Below are positions 15,569-23,685 of a stretch of DNA of 64,000 bases, one piece after another; the stretch's first letter is position 1, and each line of letters opens with the position of its first letter. The notes beneath the pieces are model-generated. The model did not search any database. It saw only the letters and a program-made list of their open reading frames with translations, and had not been told where the DNA came from. The stretch spans positions 59,484-123,483 of the forward strand of contig NZ_JAGPXL010000019.1 in the NCBI RefSeq assembly GCF_018070565.1, in the 5' to 3' direction. The position numbers and the translations under genes are program-made. The DNA comes from Streptomyces sp. B93 (GTDB lineage: Bacteria > Actinomycetota > Actinomycetes > Streptomycetales > Streptomycetaceae).

Positions 15569-17986
15569 ATGACCGATCAGCCCCCTGCCTCCCTCCGCAC
15601 CCTCCTCCTCGACCGACTGCGCCACTCGGACCTCGCGCCTCAGGTGCAGGAGCTGCTGCGCGAGCTGGTCCCCGACGAACCGGCCACGAGCAGTGGAGGG
15701 CGCGCCGGGCCCGTGCAGCTCCGGTCCATCACAGCGGCCGGCTGGCGCGGTGTCGGTCCGCGGACCACTCTCGAACTGCCGCCCGGGCCCGGGCTGGTCG
15801 TCGTCGCGGGTCCCAACGGCTCCGGGAAGTCGAGCTTCGCCGAGGCCGCCGAGACCGCGCTGACGGGACGCAACTCCCGGTGGGACGGACGGCGGGCCAC
15901 CGACTGGCAGAAGGGCTGGCGCAACCTGCACACCCCCGACGTCACCCCCGAGGTCTGCGTCGAGTTGGCCGTCGGTGAGCGGGGCGAGGCAGTCACCGTG
16001 CGGCGCACCTGGCACGGGCTCAAGGTCGACGAGGCGCGCACCAAGGTCGAGGCACCGGACGGCTCGGAGCGGAAGCTGGAGGAGGTCGTCGACGCCGAGG
16101 CGCTGGACCTCGCCCGGCCCTTCCTGCCGTACAGCGAACTCGGTTCGATGATCAACGGCACGCTCGGCGGTCTGCACGACGCCTTCTTCAAGCTTCTCGG
16201 GCTCGAACTGCTCGCCGAGTTCGACGGCCGGGTCAAGGACACGGTGAGCGAGTGCGAGCAGGCGATCAAGCACGCGGACGCCCTCACCGCGCAGCTCCTC
16301 GACGCGCTGGGCACGCTCGACGACCCCAGGTCCCGCGAGGCCACCCAGGCGCTGTCGGGAGCCAAGCGCGACCTCGGCCGGGTGCATGCGCTGCTGGGGA
16401 GCCGTACCCCCGCCGCCGAGGCCGAGCTGGCCCGGCTGCGACAGCACGCGAGCCTCGCCGGGCCGGATCTGGCGGAGGTCGGAGGGGCTGTCGGCCGGCT
16501 GCGGGAGGCCGCCGCCGCTGCCGAGGAGGCCCGGTACGGCAGTGCAGAGGAAGCACGCCGCCTGGCCAAGCTGCTGGAAGCGGCGATCGAGCACCAGCGG
16601 CGCTCGGGGAGCGCGGACTGCCCGGTCTGCCGCGCCGAGAACCGGCTGGACCGCGCGTGGGCCGAGCAGGCACGGACGGAGGTGGAACGGCTCCAGACGG
16701 AGGCAGCCGACGCCGAGGCCGCCCGGCAGGAAGTGGCGGTGGCCGTGCGTGCCGTGCACGACCTCGTACAACCGGTTCCGGTGTGGCTACGCGGCGAGAA
16801 CTCCCCGCTCACGGTGGTGTGGCAGGAGTGGGTCCAGTGCCGGGATGTCATCCACCCCCGTGAGCTGGCGGACCGCGTCGAGCGTGCCGCAGTGACCCTG
16901 GACGACGCCTGCCGGCAGGTACGGGAAGAAGCCGTTCAGCGGCTCTCCGCGCATGACGTCGCCTGGCAGCCGTTCGCCGTACGGCTGGCCGAGTGGCTCG
17001 GTGCCGAGGAAGCGGCGGAGGTCGCGCGCGAGCGCCGCAAGCACGCGCGCAAGGCACGGTCCTGGCTGCGGCCGATCATCAACGAGCTGCGCGACGAGCG
17101 CCTGCGGCCGTTCGCCCAGCGGTCGCAGGAGGTGTGGCAGAAGCTGTGCGAGCACAGCAGCGTCACGCTCGGATCCGTCACCCTCGCGGGCACTCCCGGT
17201 CGCGGGAAGGTCGAGCTCGGCGTCTCCGTGGACGACATGTCCGCCCCCGCCTACAGCGTGATGAGCCAGGGCGAGCTGCACTCGCTCGCGCTCTCGCTCT
17301 TCCTGCCCCGTGCCACGCACGCGGACAGCCCGTTCGGGTTCCTCGTCATCGACGACCCCGTGCAGTCCATGGACCCCGAGAAGGTCGAGGGTCTGGCCCG
17401 GGTGCTCGACGCGTACGCCCAGGACCGGCAGGTGATCGTCTTCACCCATGACACCCGGCTCCAGCAGGCCATCGCACACCTCGGCATCAAGGCGACCGTC
17501 CTGCGCGTGAGCCGCCAGACGGACTCCGTGGTGGGCGTGGAGACACTCACCGACCCGGTGGAGCAGGCTCTCGCGGAGGCGCGGGCCGTCTCTCTGGACC
17601 GCAGCCTGCCGCAGGACGTGGCCGATCATGTGTTCCCTGCCATGTGCCGGGTGGCGGTGGAAGCCGCCTGTCTGGAGACGGCACGGCGCAGGCTCCGCGA
17701 TGAGGAGGGGCTCGGGCTTCGGGCCGTGGAGGAGCGCGTGGAGTCCCTCGATCGCACCAAGACGTACGTGTCGCTCGCCCTGCTCGGCGACGAGCAGCAG
17801 TCTGCCCGTGCGGCCGTCGAGCGGATCTGTCCCGGTGGCTGGGCGCTGATCGAGGCCTTCAACTCGGGTGCCCACACACCTCTGCCGACCGTGGACGACC
17901 GTAAGGATCTCGTCCGCCGCACCAAGGCGCTCGCGACGGCTATCCGGAGCAGTGCTGGGGCCGAGAGCGCCGGGGGCGCCCGATGA
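15569..17986 (+). CDS. SMC/Rad50-like AAA ATPase with zinc-hook-like CxxC
   Basis: 805 residues. Walker A GPNGSGKSS (about residues 81-89), a long helical arm broken by a CPVC motif near residue 352 (zinc-hook-like), then a signature segment VMSQGELHSLALSLFLP (about 564), Walker B FLVIDDPVQSMD (about 593) and the switch His in FTHD. This is the full ABC ATPase order of Rad50/SbcC/RecF-type proteins. A C-terminal 150-residue extension follows. No SbcD/Mre11 nuclease is adjacent; instead the stop overlaps a 125-residue protein by ATGA, and McrB, McrC and a helicase follow. This indicates a DNA-end or invader-sensing ATPase in an extended McrBC defence unit (inference). The ATG at 15569 has GGGA upstream. 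Confidence 0.88.
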   Translation: MTDQPPASLRTLLLDRLRHSDLAPQVQELLRELVPDEPATSSGGRAGPVQLRSITAAGWRGVGPRTTLELPPGPGLVVVAGPNGSGKSSFAEAAETALTGRNSRWDGRRATDWQKGWRNLHTPDVTPEVCVELAVGERGEAVTVRRTWHGLKVDEARTKVEAPDGSERKLEEVVDAEALDLARPFLPYSELGSMINGTLGGLHDAFFKLLGLELLAEFDGRVKDTVSECEQAIKHADALTAQLLDALGTLDDPRSREATQALSGAKRDLGRVHALLGSRTPAAEAELARLRQHASLAGPDLAEVGGAVGRLREAAAAAEEARYGSAEEARRLAKLLEAAIEHQRRSGSADCPVCRAENRLDRAWAEQARTEVERLQTEAADAEAARQEVAVAVRAVHDLVQPVPVWLRGENSPLTVVWQEWVQCRDVIHPRELADRVERAAVTLDDACRQVREEAVQRLSAHDVAWQPFAVRLAEWLGAEEAAEVARERRKHARKARSWLRPIINELRDERLRPFAQRSQEVWQKLCEHSSVTLGSVTLAGTPGRGKVELGVSVDDMSAPAYSVMSQGELHSLALSLFLPRATHADSPFGFLVIDDPVQSMDPEKVEGLARVLDAYAQDRQVIVFTHDTRLQQAIAHLGIKATVLRVSRQTDSVVGVETLTDPVEQALAEARAVSLDRSLPQDVADHVFPAMCRVAVEAACLETARRRLRDEEGLGLRAVEERVESLDRTKTYVSLALLGDEQQSARAAVERICPGGWALIEAFNSGAHTPLPTVDDRKDLVRRTKALATAIRSSAGAESAGGAR

Positions 17987-18360
17987 GCGCGTCCCCGGAG
18001 GCCCTGGTGACCGCCGCCGCCCGCCTCCTCCTGCCCGCCCCCGGCACCGTGACCACCCTGCCTCCCGGCCTCCGCGCCCGTGCCGCCGCGGTCCTGCTCC
18101 GCATGGCGCTCGACCAGGCCCTGGACGCCTACTGGCGGCGGGTCACTCCGTCAATGACGCGGGTCGGCAAGCACCGGATGCTGTGCCTGGAGTGGTACGC
18201 GGGCCACGACACCGCCCGCCGATGCCGCACCACCTGGTCGGCGCTGAGCGCGGCATGCCATTACCGCACGTACGAGCTGCCGCCACGTCCGGAGGAGATC
18301 CACGGGCGACTGCGGGAGGTCACCGGCCTCCTGACGGTCCTCCGTGCCACGGGCAGCTGA
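17983..18360 (+). CDS. Small helical partner of the SMC-like ATPase, unknown function
   Basis: 125 residues, not recognised. It is translationally coupled (ATGA) to the SMC-like ATPase, which argues for a stoichiometric partner. The sequence is helical with a conserved-looking centre ALDQALDAYWRRVTPSMTRVGKHRMLCLEWYAG and CRTTWSALSAACHYRTYELPP, which resembles small helical proteins found next to SMC-like ATPases in actinomycetes. No nuclease or HTH motif is visible. It may act as adaptor or inhibitor of the ATPase; this is inference from coupling alone. Confidence 0.75.
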   Translation: MSASPEALVTAAARLLLPAPGTVTTLPPGLRARAAAVLLRMALDQALDAYWRRVTPSMTRVGKHRMLCLEWYAGHDTARRCRTTWSALSAACHYRTYELPPRPEEIHGRLREVTGLLTVLRATGS

Positions 18361-18450
18361 GCCGACCGCCTTCAGGATTTCGTGCAGGCCTGTCAGTGCC
18401 GGCCCGTACGCTGCAATCAAGATCGAACCAGCTGTACAAAGGGGGAACCC

Positions 18451-20268
18451 ATGGCCGACGACGGCCCGCAGTACCCGGAGTTCCGGCTCCGGTTGCCCAA
18501 CGGCGGCCCCGAAGCCCGGGGACGGCTGCTGACCGAGAAAGGGACGAACGGGAGCCAGAAGTTCGTCGTCCTGACGGGTTCTCCGGGCCGGTCCGAGGTG
18601 GTGCCGTCGTTCCCCGTGCGCATGCCGTCGTCGTACCGGCTGAGGCAGCGGTTGATCGACGAAGGGGTCCTCACCGAATCGGCCAAGTGGCCCGGCTGGC
18701 TGGAGACGACGCGGGACGTCGAGTGCAACTCCCCGTCTGCCGCCGCCGAGATCCTGGTCGGTCGCAGTGCCAATGGCTGGCTGGAGTGGAAGACGGACGA
18801 CGGCCATCCGCTCTCCGACTATCTCGACCAGGTGTGGTGGGGGCCCAACCGGGCCTGGCTGGTACGCGGCTCCAATGTCTCGGGCCTCGACCTCGTCCGG
18901 CGTCTGTGGCTGTCCGAGGGGTTGGTGACTCTGCGCGCACGCCACTTGCGGCAAGGTGTCGAGCAGGGCGTCAGCAAGGACCGGCTGCGCACCGCCGTCG
19001 AGGAGGACTACGCCTCCACCGCGACGTACAACCAGAAGGTGCAGCTGGTCGAGGAACTGCACATGTTCCTCTCCCGGATGAGGCCCGGCGACACCATGTG
19101 CACCATCTCCGGCGGTCGTCTGTACGTCGGCAAGATCACGGGCGACGCAGAACAGCTCGCTTCCGAGGACGGGCGGTCGGATCTGCGCCGACCCGTGGAC
19201 TGGGCGGACGACGGGCACGCCTACGAGGGCCTGCCCGAGGCGCTCCAGCAGAAGCTCTCCGCGCAGCATGACGTCGTCGACCTGACCGCGGTGAAGGACC
19301 TTATCGACGGCCTGGGGATAAGCGACGAGGACCTGATCGAGGAGGCCGAGGCCGCCGATCGGGACCCGAGCGCGGAGATCCCCGCGCTCACCGCCCGGCG
19401 TGAGCTGGAGCTGCCCGAGCCTACGGACGAGTTGGCAGGGGAGCTCCTCGTACACGACACGGACTGGCTGCGTGAGGTCCGTGATCTGCTGTGGGACGAA
19501 CGGCAGTTGGTGCTGTACGGCCCGCCCGGGACCGGTAAGACGTATCTCGCCCTGAAGCTCGCCGAGTTCCTCGGCGGCGGGCCCGAGCAGGTCAAGCTCG
19601 TGCAGTTCCATCCGTCGTACGCGTACGAGGACTTCTTCGAGGGTTTCCGGCCGCAGGAGGATCCGCAGACCCGCGAGGTCGCCTTCCGGCTCACCGCCGG
19701 GCCGCTGCGCGAACTCGCCGATCTGGCCTCCCGCGAGGGCAACCGGCACATCCCGCACTTCCTGATCATCGACGAGATCAACCGCGCCAACCTGGCCAAG
19801 GTCTTCGGCGAGTTGTACTTCCTGCTGGAGTACCGCAACAAGTCGGTCCGGCTGACATACTCCGGCGACGACTTCGCGCTGCCGCCCAACCTCTTCGTGA
19901 TCGGCACGATGAACACCGCCGACCGGTCGATCGCCCTCGTCGACGCGGCGATGCGCCGCCGCTTCGCCTTCGTCGAACTGTCCCCGCGCACCGAGCCGAC
20001 CCGCGGACTGCTGCGCCGCTGGCTCACCCGCGAGGGCCACGACGCCGAGCCGGCCGACCTGCTCGACGCGCTCAACTCCCGTATTGACGACGCCGACTTC
20101 CGTATCGGGCCCTCGTATCTGATGAAGCGGGGCGTCTATCGGGAGGGTGGTCTCGAACGCACCTGGCGGACCAAGATCCTGCCGCTGCTAGAGGAGTACC
20201 ACTACGGGGAGGGCGTGGACGTCGAGAAGCGGTACGGGCTCGCCGCCCTGCGGGAGTCGTCGAGGTGA
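18451..20268 (+). CDS. mcrB: McrB-like AAA+ restriction GTPase with modified-base-sensing N-terminus
   Basis: 605 residues from the ATG at 18451, with GGGGGAA upstream. The C-terminal AAA+ domain has Walker A LYGPPGTGKTYLA (about residue 356), FHPSYAYEDFFEGFRP, Walker B LIIDEINRANLAKVFGELYFLLE (about 438) and the McrB hallmark IGTMNTADRSIALVDAAMRRRF. In McrBC the B subunit hydrolyses GTP and translocates DNA to drive McrC cleavage. The N-terminal 130 residues resemble DUF4357. They are followed by an EVE/PUA-like segment (MRPGDTMCTISGGRLYVGKITGD) that could read modified bases. The gene overlaps mcrC by GTGA. Confidence 0.9.
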   Translation: MADDGPQYPEFRLRLPNGGPEARGRLLTEKGTNGSQKFVVLTGSPGRSEVVPSFPVRMPSSYRLRQRLIDEGVLTESAKWPGWLETTRDVECNSPSAAAEILVGRSANGWLEWKTDDGHPLSDYLDQVWWGPNRAWLVRGSNVSGLDLVRRLWLSEGLVTLRARHLRQGVEQGVSKDRLRTAVEEDYASTATYNQKVQLVEELHMFLSRMRPGDTMCTISGGRLYVGKITGDAEQLASEDGRSDLRRPVDWADDGHAYEGLPEALQQKLSAQHDVVDLTAVKDLIDGLGISDEDLIEEAEAADRDPSAEIPALTARRELELPEPTDELAGELLVHDTDWLREVRDLLWDERQLVLYGPPGTGKTYLALKLAEFLGGGPEQVKLVQFHPSYAYEDFFEGFRPQEDPQTREVAFRLTAGPLRELADLASREGNRHIPHFLIIDEINRANLAKVFGELYFLLEYRNKSVRLTYSGDDFALPPNLFVIGTMNTADRSIALVDAAMRRRFAFVELSPRTEPTRGLLRRWLTREGHDAEPADLLDALNSRIDDADFRIGPSYLMKRGVYREGGLERTWRTKILPLLEEYHYGEGVDVEKRYGLAALRESSR

Positions 20269-21476
20269 CCCGTGTCGTCGAACTCGTCGAGCACGCGGCG
20301 GCCGTAGGCGTCACCCTGCCGGACGCGGTGGGGCGAGCTCTGGCGGCCGGGGACATCGTGGACGCAACTCCTGACCCGTATGTCCCGGGGCACTGGTCCC
20401 TGCGGGCCGGCAGCAAGGTCGGCGCGGTGGCGGTCGCGGTGCCGGGGGACGACGAGCCGGTCACCGTACGCGTCACCCCCAAAGTTCCCATCGCCCGCCT
20501 CTTCTTCCTCCTCGGGTACGGCCTCGACCTGAAGGGCGGTTGGCGGGACGGGGACGTCAATGTCACCGGACACCGCGATCTGCTGCCCGCCCTCGCCCAT
20601 GCCGTGGAGCGGCAGATCGACCGCGCCCTGCGGCAGGGGCTCCTCCAGGGATATCGGGCGACCGAGGAGACGTCCCTGGTCGTCCGGGGCCGCATCCGGG
20701 AAGCCGAGCAGATACGGCGTCGGTTCGGCGCGACGCTGCCGGTGGAGGTGGAGTACGACGAGTTCACCACCGACATCGCGGAGAACCGCCTGCTGCGCGC
20801 CGCCGTCGAGCGCCTCCTGCGGCTGCCCGGCGTACCCCACGACGTGCGTCGCGGGTTGCTCCACCAACGTGCCCGCCTGGCCGAGGTCACGGTGATCGTG
20901 CGGGGTCAGCCGCTGCCTGCCTGGCAGCCGAGCCGGCTCAACTCGCGCTACCAGCACGCCCTGCACCTGGCCCGGGTCGTCCTGGACAACGCCTCCGTCG
21001 AGCACGCGCCCGGTGAACTGCGCATCGACGGCTTCCTGTTCGACATGAACAAGCTCTTCGAGGACTTCGTGACGGTGGCACTGCGCGAGGCGTGCCGTGG
21101 CCTCGGGCACTCGGCGCGGCTCCAGGATCCGCATCACCTCGACGAGGCGTCCGCGATCCGCATGAAGCCCGACTTCGTGCTCTACGGGCCGCACGGCGCC
21201 CCATGCGCCGTCGTGGACGCCAAGTACAAGGCCGAGAAGCGGGAGGGTTTTCCGGACGCCGACCTCTACCAGATGCTGGCGTACTGCACCGCCCTCGGCC
21301 TGCGCGAAGGTCACCTGGTGTACGCCAAGGGCAACGCCCCACACGCGGCCCACGTGGTCCGGCACGCGGGCATCGTCATCCACCAGCACGCCCTCGACCT
21401 CAACCAGGAACCCTCCGGGCTGCTCTCGGACGTGGCGAGAGTGGCCGACCGGCTGGTGAGCACCCCGCGCGTATGA
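20265..21476 (+). CDS. mcrC: McrC-like nuclease subunit
   Basis: 403 residues starting with GTG in the GTGA overlap with mcrB. The C-terminal PD-(D/E)xK core is visible as IRMKPDFVLYG (about residue 300) and CAVVDAKYKAEK (about 316), after the McrC-typical segment NKLFEDFVTVALRE and the upstream EFTTDIAENRLLRAAVERL. McrC binds a McrB ring, activates its GTPase and supplies the nuclease. Tight coupling with McrB makes a complete type IV modification-dependent restriction pair. Its specificity depends on the McrB N-terminus and cannot be read here. Confidence 0.9.
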   Translation: MTRVVELVEHAAAVGVTLPDAVGRALAAGDIVDATPDPYVPGHWSLRAGSKVGAVAVAVPGDDEPVTVRVTPKVPIARLFFLLGYGLDLKGGWRDGDVNVTGHRDLLPALAHAVERQIDRALRQGLLQGYRATEETSLVVRGRIREAEQIRRRFGATLPVEVEYDEFTTDIAENRLLRAAVERLLRLPGVPHDVRRGLLHQRARLAEVTVIVRGQPLPAWQPSRLNSRYQHALHLARVVLDNASVEHAPGELRIDGFLFDMNKLFEDFVTVALREACRGLGHSARLQDPHHLDEASAIRMKPDFVLYGPHGAPCAVVDAKYKAEKREGFPDADLYQMLAYCTALGLREGHLVYAKGNAPHAAHVVRHAGIVIHQHALDLNQEPSGLLSDVARVADRLVSTPRV

Positions 21477-21516
21477 TCGACTGCGGAGTGTCCGTTCAGG
21501 GTGGGGAGTGCGCCTC

Positions 21517-23652
21517 ATGCCGCAGCTCGCGTTCGCCAACAGCTTCTGGGAGAGCTACGACGTCCTGGAACGGCCCGTCAAAGCCGGTGTGCGCAAGGCG
21601 ATGCAGAAGTTCCAGCAGCTCACCGTGCCCGAACTGCACGCGGACAAGGGCCTGCACCTGGAGTCCGTGGAGAACGCGCGCGACCCCCGCATGCGGACCA
21701 TCCGCATCAACGACTTCTGGCGCGGCGTCGTCCTCGCCCCCGACGACGGCAGTGACGTCTTCCTGCTCGTCAACGTCGTCCCGCACGACGACGCCTACAC
21801 CTGGGCCGCGAAGCGGCTGTACACCACGAACTCCGCGACCCGGGCGCTGGAGGTCCGCAACGTCGCGGCGATCGAGCAGCTGACCCCAGCCCTGGAGAAG
21901 GCCGCCGCGGCCGCCGACGCGCTGCTCTTCGCGACGTACTCGGACACGGTCCTGCGCGAACTCGGCATCGACGACCAGGTGCTCAGGGCCGTGCGGACCA
22001 TCGTCGACAAGGCGCAGCTGCGGGCCTTCGAGACACTGCTGCCGGAGGACCAGTGCGAGGTGCTGCAGTACCTCGCCGAGGGCTTCAGCCCCGAAGAGGT
22101 CTACCGGGACGTGGTCGCCGTCCGGCGGCCTGTCGACGCAGGGCCCGACCCGGACGAGAGCCTGGCCGTCGTCATCGCCAACACCCAGAGCCGCATCACC
22201 CTGGTCACCGGCCCGGAGGAACTCGCCGACATCCTGGAGAAGCCGTTCACGGCCTGGCGGGTGTTCCTGCACCCCTCCCAGCGCCGCGTCGCCTACCGGA
22301 CGTCGTACGGCGGCCCGGTGCAGGTCTCCGGCGGCCCAGGGACCGGCAAGACGGTCGCGGCACTGCACCGGGTCAAGCACCTGCTCACCCGCTCCCCGGA
22401 CACCCGCGTCCTGCTCACCACGTTCACCAACGCGCTGGCCGGGTCGTTGCGGGAGAACCTGGCCGTCCTCCTGGACGACGACGAGTCGCTGCTCCGCCGC
22501 GTCGAAGTGACCACGGTCAACGCCTACGCGCACGGCATCGTGACTCGTCTCGACGGCCGGGCGCCCTCCCCGATCGGCGACCGGGAGGAGAGGCAAGTAT
22601 GGCAGCGGATCGTCAAAAGGCTCGGCCTGCCCTGGACGGAGCAGTTCCTGGCCCAGGAATACCGCCACGTCGTCCTCGCCCAGGATCTGCGCACCCTGGA
22701 CGACTACCGCGCGGCCTCCCGCCGCGGTCGCGGCAGGGCGCTCTCGCAGACCAGGCGGGAGCAACTGTGGCCCGCCGTCGAGCTGTTCGAGTCCATGCTG
22801 CGCGACCAGAAGGCCACGACCCACCTCAGGGTGTGCGCCCGCGCGGCCGAGCTCCTGGCCGCTTCCGCCCCCACGCACGACCACGTCGTGGTCGACGAGG
22901 CACAGGACCTGCACCCGGCCCAGTGGCGCGTCCTGCGCGGTGCGGTACCGGCCGGCAGCGACGACCTGTTCATCACCGGAGACCCGCACCAGCGGATCTA
23001 CGACTCGAAGGTCTCCCTCGGTTCGCTCGGCATCTCGGTGACCGGACGCACTCACCGCCTGCGCATCAACTACCGCAGCACGGAGGAGATCCTCACCTGG
23101 TCGACGGGCATCCTCAGCCCGGTGTCGGTCGACGATCTGGGCGGCGAGGGCTGCGACACCCTGGCGGGCTACCGGTCGCTCCTGCACGGCCGTAGACCGC
23201 ACGTGGACGGGTACGGCTCGGAACAGGCGGAGATCGCGGCGCTGGTCGAGCGCGTCGAGGGCTGGATCACGCAGGGCATCCGCCCGTCGGAGATCGGCGT
23301 CTGCGCCCGCTTCAACGTGCTGCTCGACAAGGCGTACGACAAACTGGCCTCAGCCCGGGTGCCAGTGGTGCGGGTCAGAGACAATCCGGGGCCGGGCACG
23401 GACGGCGTACGGCTGGCCACCATGCACGCCATGAAGGGACTGGAGTTCCGGTGTGTCGCCGTCCTCGGAGCGACGGCGAGCGCGCTGCCCTTCGCCCGCG
23501 AGGTGACTCCGGCGTCCGTGGACGCACTACAGCACGACTCCGACCTGCTCCGGGAGCGGTGTCTGCTGTTCGTGGCATGCACCCGGGCGCGGGAGGCGTT
23601 GGCGGTGTCGTGGAGCGGATCGCCCAGTGCGTTCGTTCCGCAGGCGAGGTGA
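21517..23652 (+). CDS. RelE-like domain fused to UvrD/Rep superfamily 1 helicase
   Basis: 711 residues from the ATG at 21517, preceded by GTGGGGAG; a GTG at 21508 would add three residues. The first 100 residues (FANSFWESYDVLERPVKAGVRKAMQKFQQL and RTIRINDFWRGVVLAPDDGSDVFLLVNVVPHDDAY) have the helix-pair/sheet pattern of the RelE/HigB toxin fold. A UvrD helicase follows: motif I GGPGTGKTVAALHRVKHLL (about residue 272), motif II VVDEAQDLHPAQ (about 457), motif III ITGDPHQRIYD, motif IV INYRSTEEI, motif V MHAMKGLEFRCVAV and motif VI CTRAREAL. Same-direction placement 40 bp after mcrC makes it part of the same unit. The fusion may couple helicase action to RNA cleavage (inference). Confidence 0.87.
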   Translation: MPQLAFANSFWESYDVLERPVKAGVRKAMQKFQQLTVPELHADKGLHLESVENARDPRMRTIRINDFWRGVVLAPDDGSDVFLLVNVVPHDDAYTWAAKRLYTTNSATRALEVRNVAAIEQLTPALEKAAAAADALLFATYSDTVLRELGIDDQVLRAVRTIVDKAQLRAFETLLPEDQCEVLQYLAEGFSPEEVYRDVVAVRRPVDAGPDPDESLAVVIANTQSRITLVTGPEELADILEKPFTAWRVFLHPSQRRVAYRTSYGGPVQVSGGPGTGKTVAALHRVKHLLTRSPDTRVLLTTFTNALAGSLRENLAVLLDDDESLLRRVEVTTVNAYAHGIVTRLDGRAPSPIGDREERQVWQRIVKRLGLPWTEQFLAQEYRHVVLAQDLRTLDDYRAASRRGRGRALSQTRREQLWPAVELFESMLRDQKATTHLRVCARAAELLAASAPTHDHVVVDEAQDLHPAQWRVLRGAVPAGSDDLFITGDPHQRIYDSKVSLGSLGISVTGRTHRLRINYRSTEEILTWSTGILSPVSVDDLGGEGCDTLAGYRSLLHGRRPHVDGYGSEQAEIAALVERVEGWITQGIRPSEIGVCARFNVLLDKAYDKLASARVPVVRVRDNPGPGTDGVRLATMHAMKGLEFRCVAVLGATASALPFAREVTPASVDALQHDSDLLRERCLLFVACTRAREALAVSWSGSPSAFVPQAR

Positions 23653-23685
23653 CGTACAGCTCTTCCTTTGCGATGTGGCTGCCCG

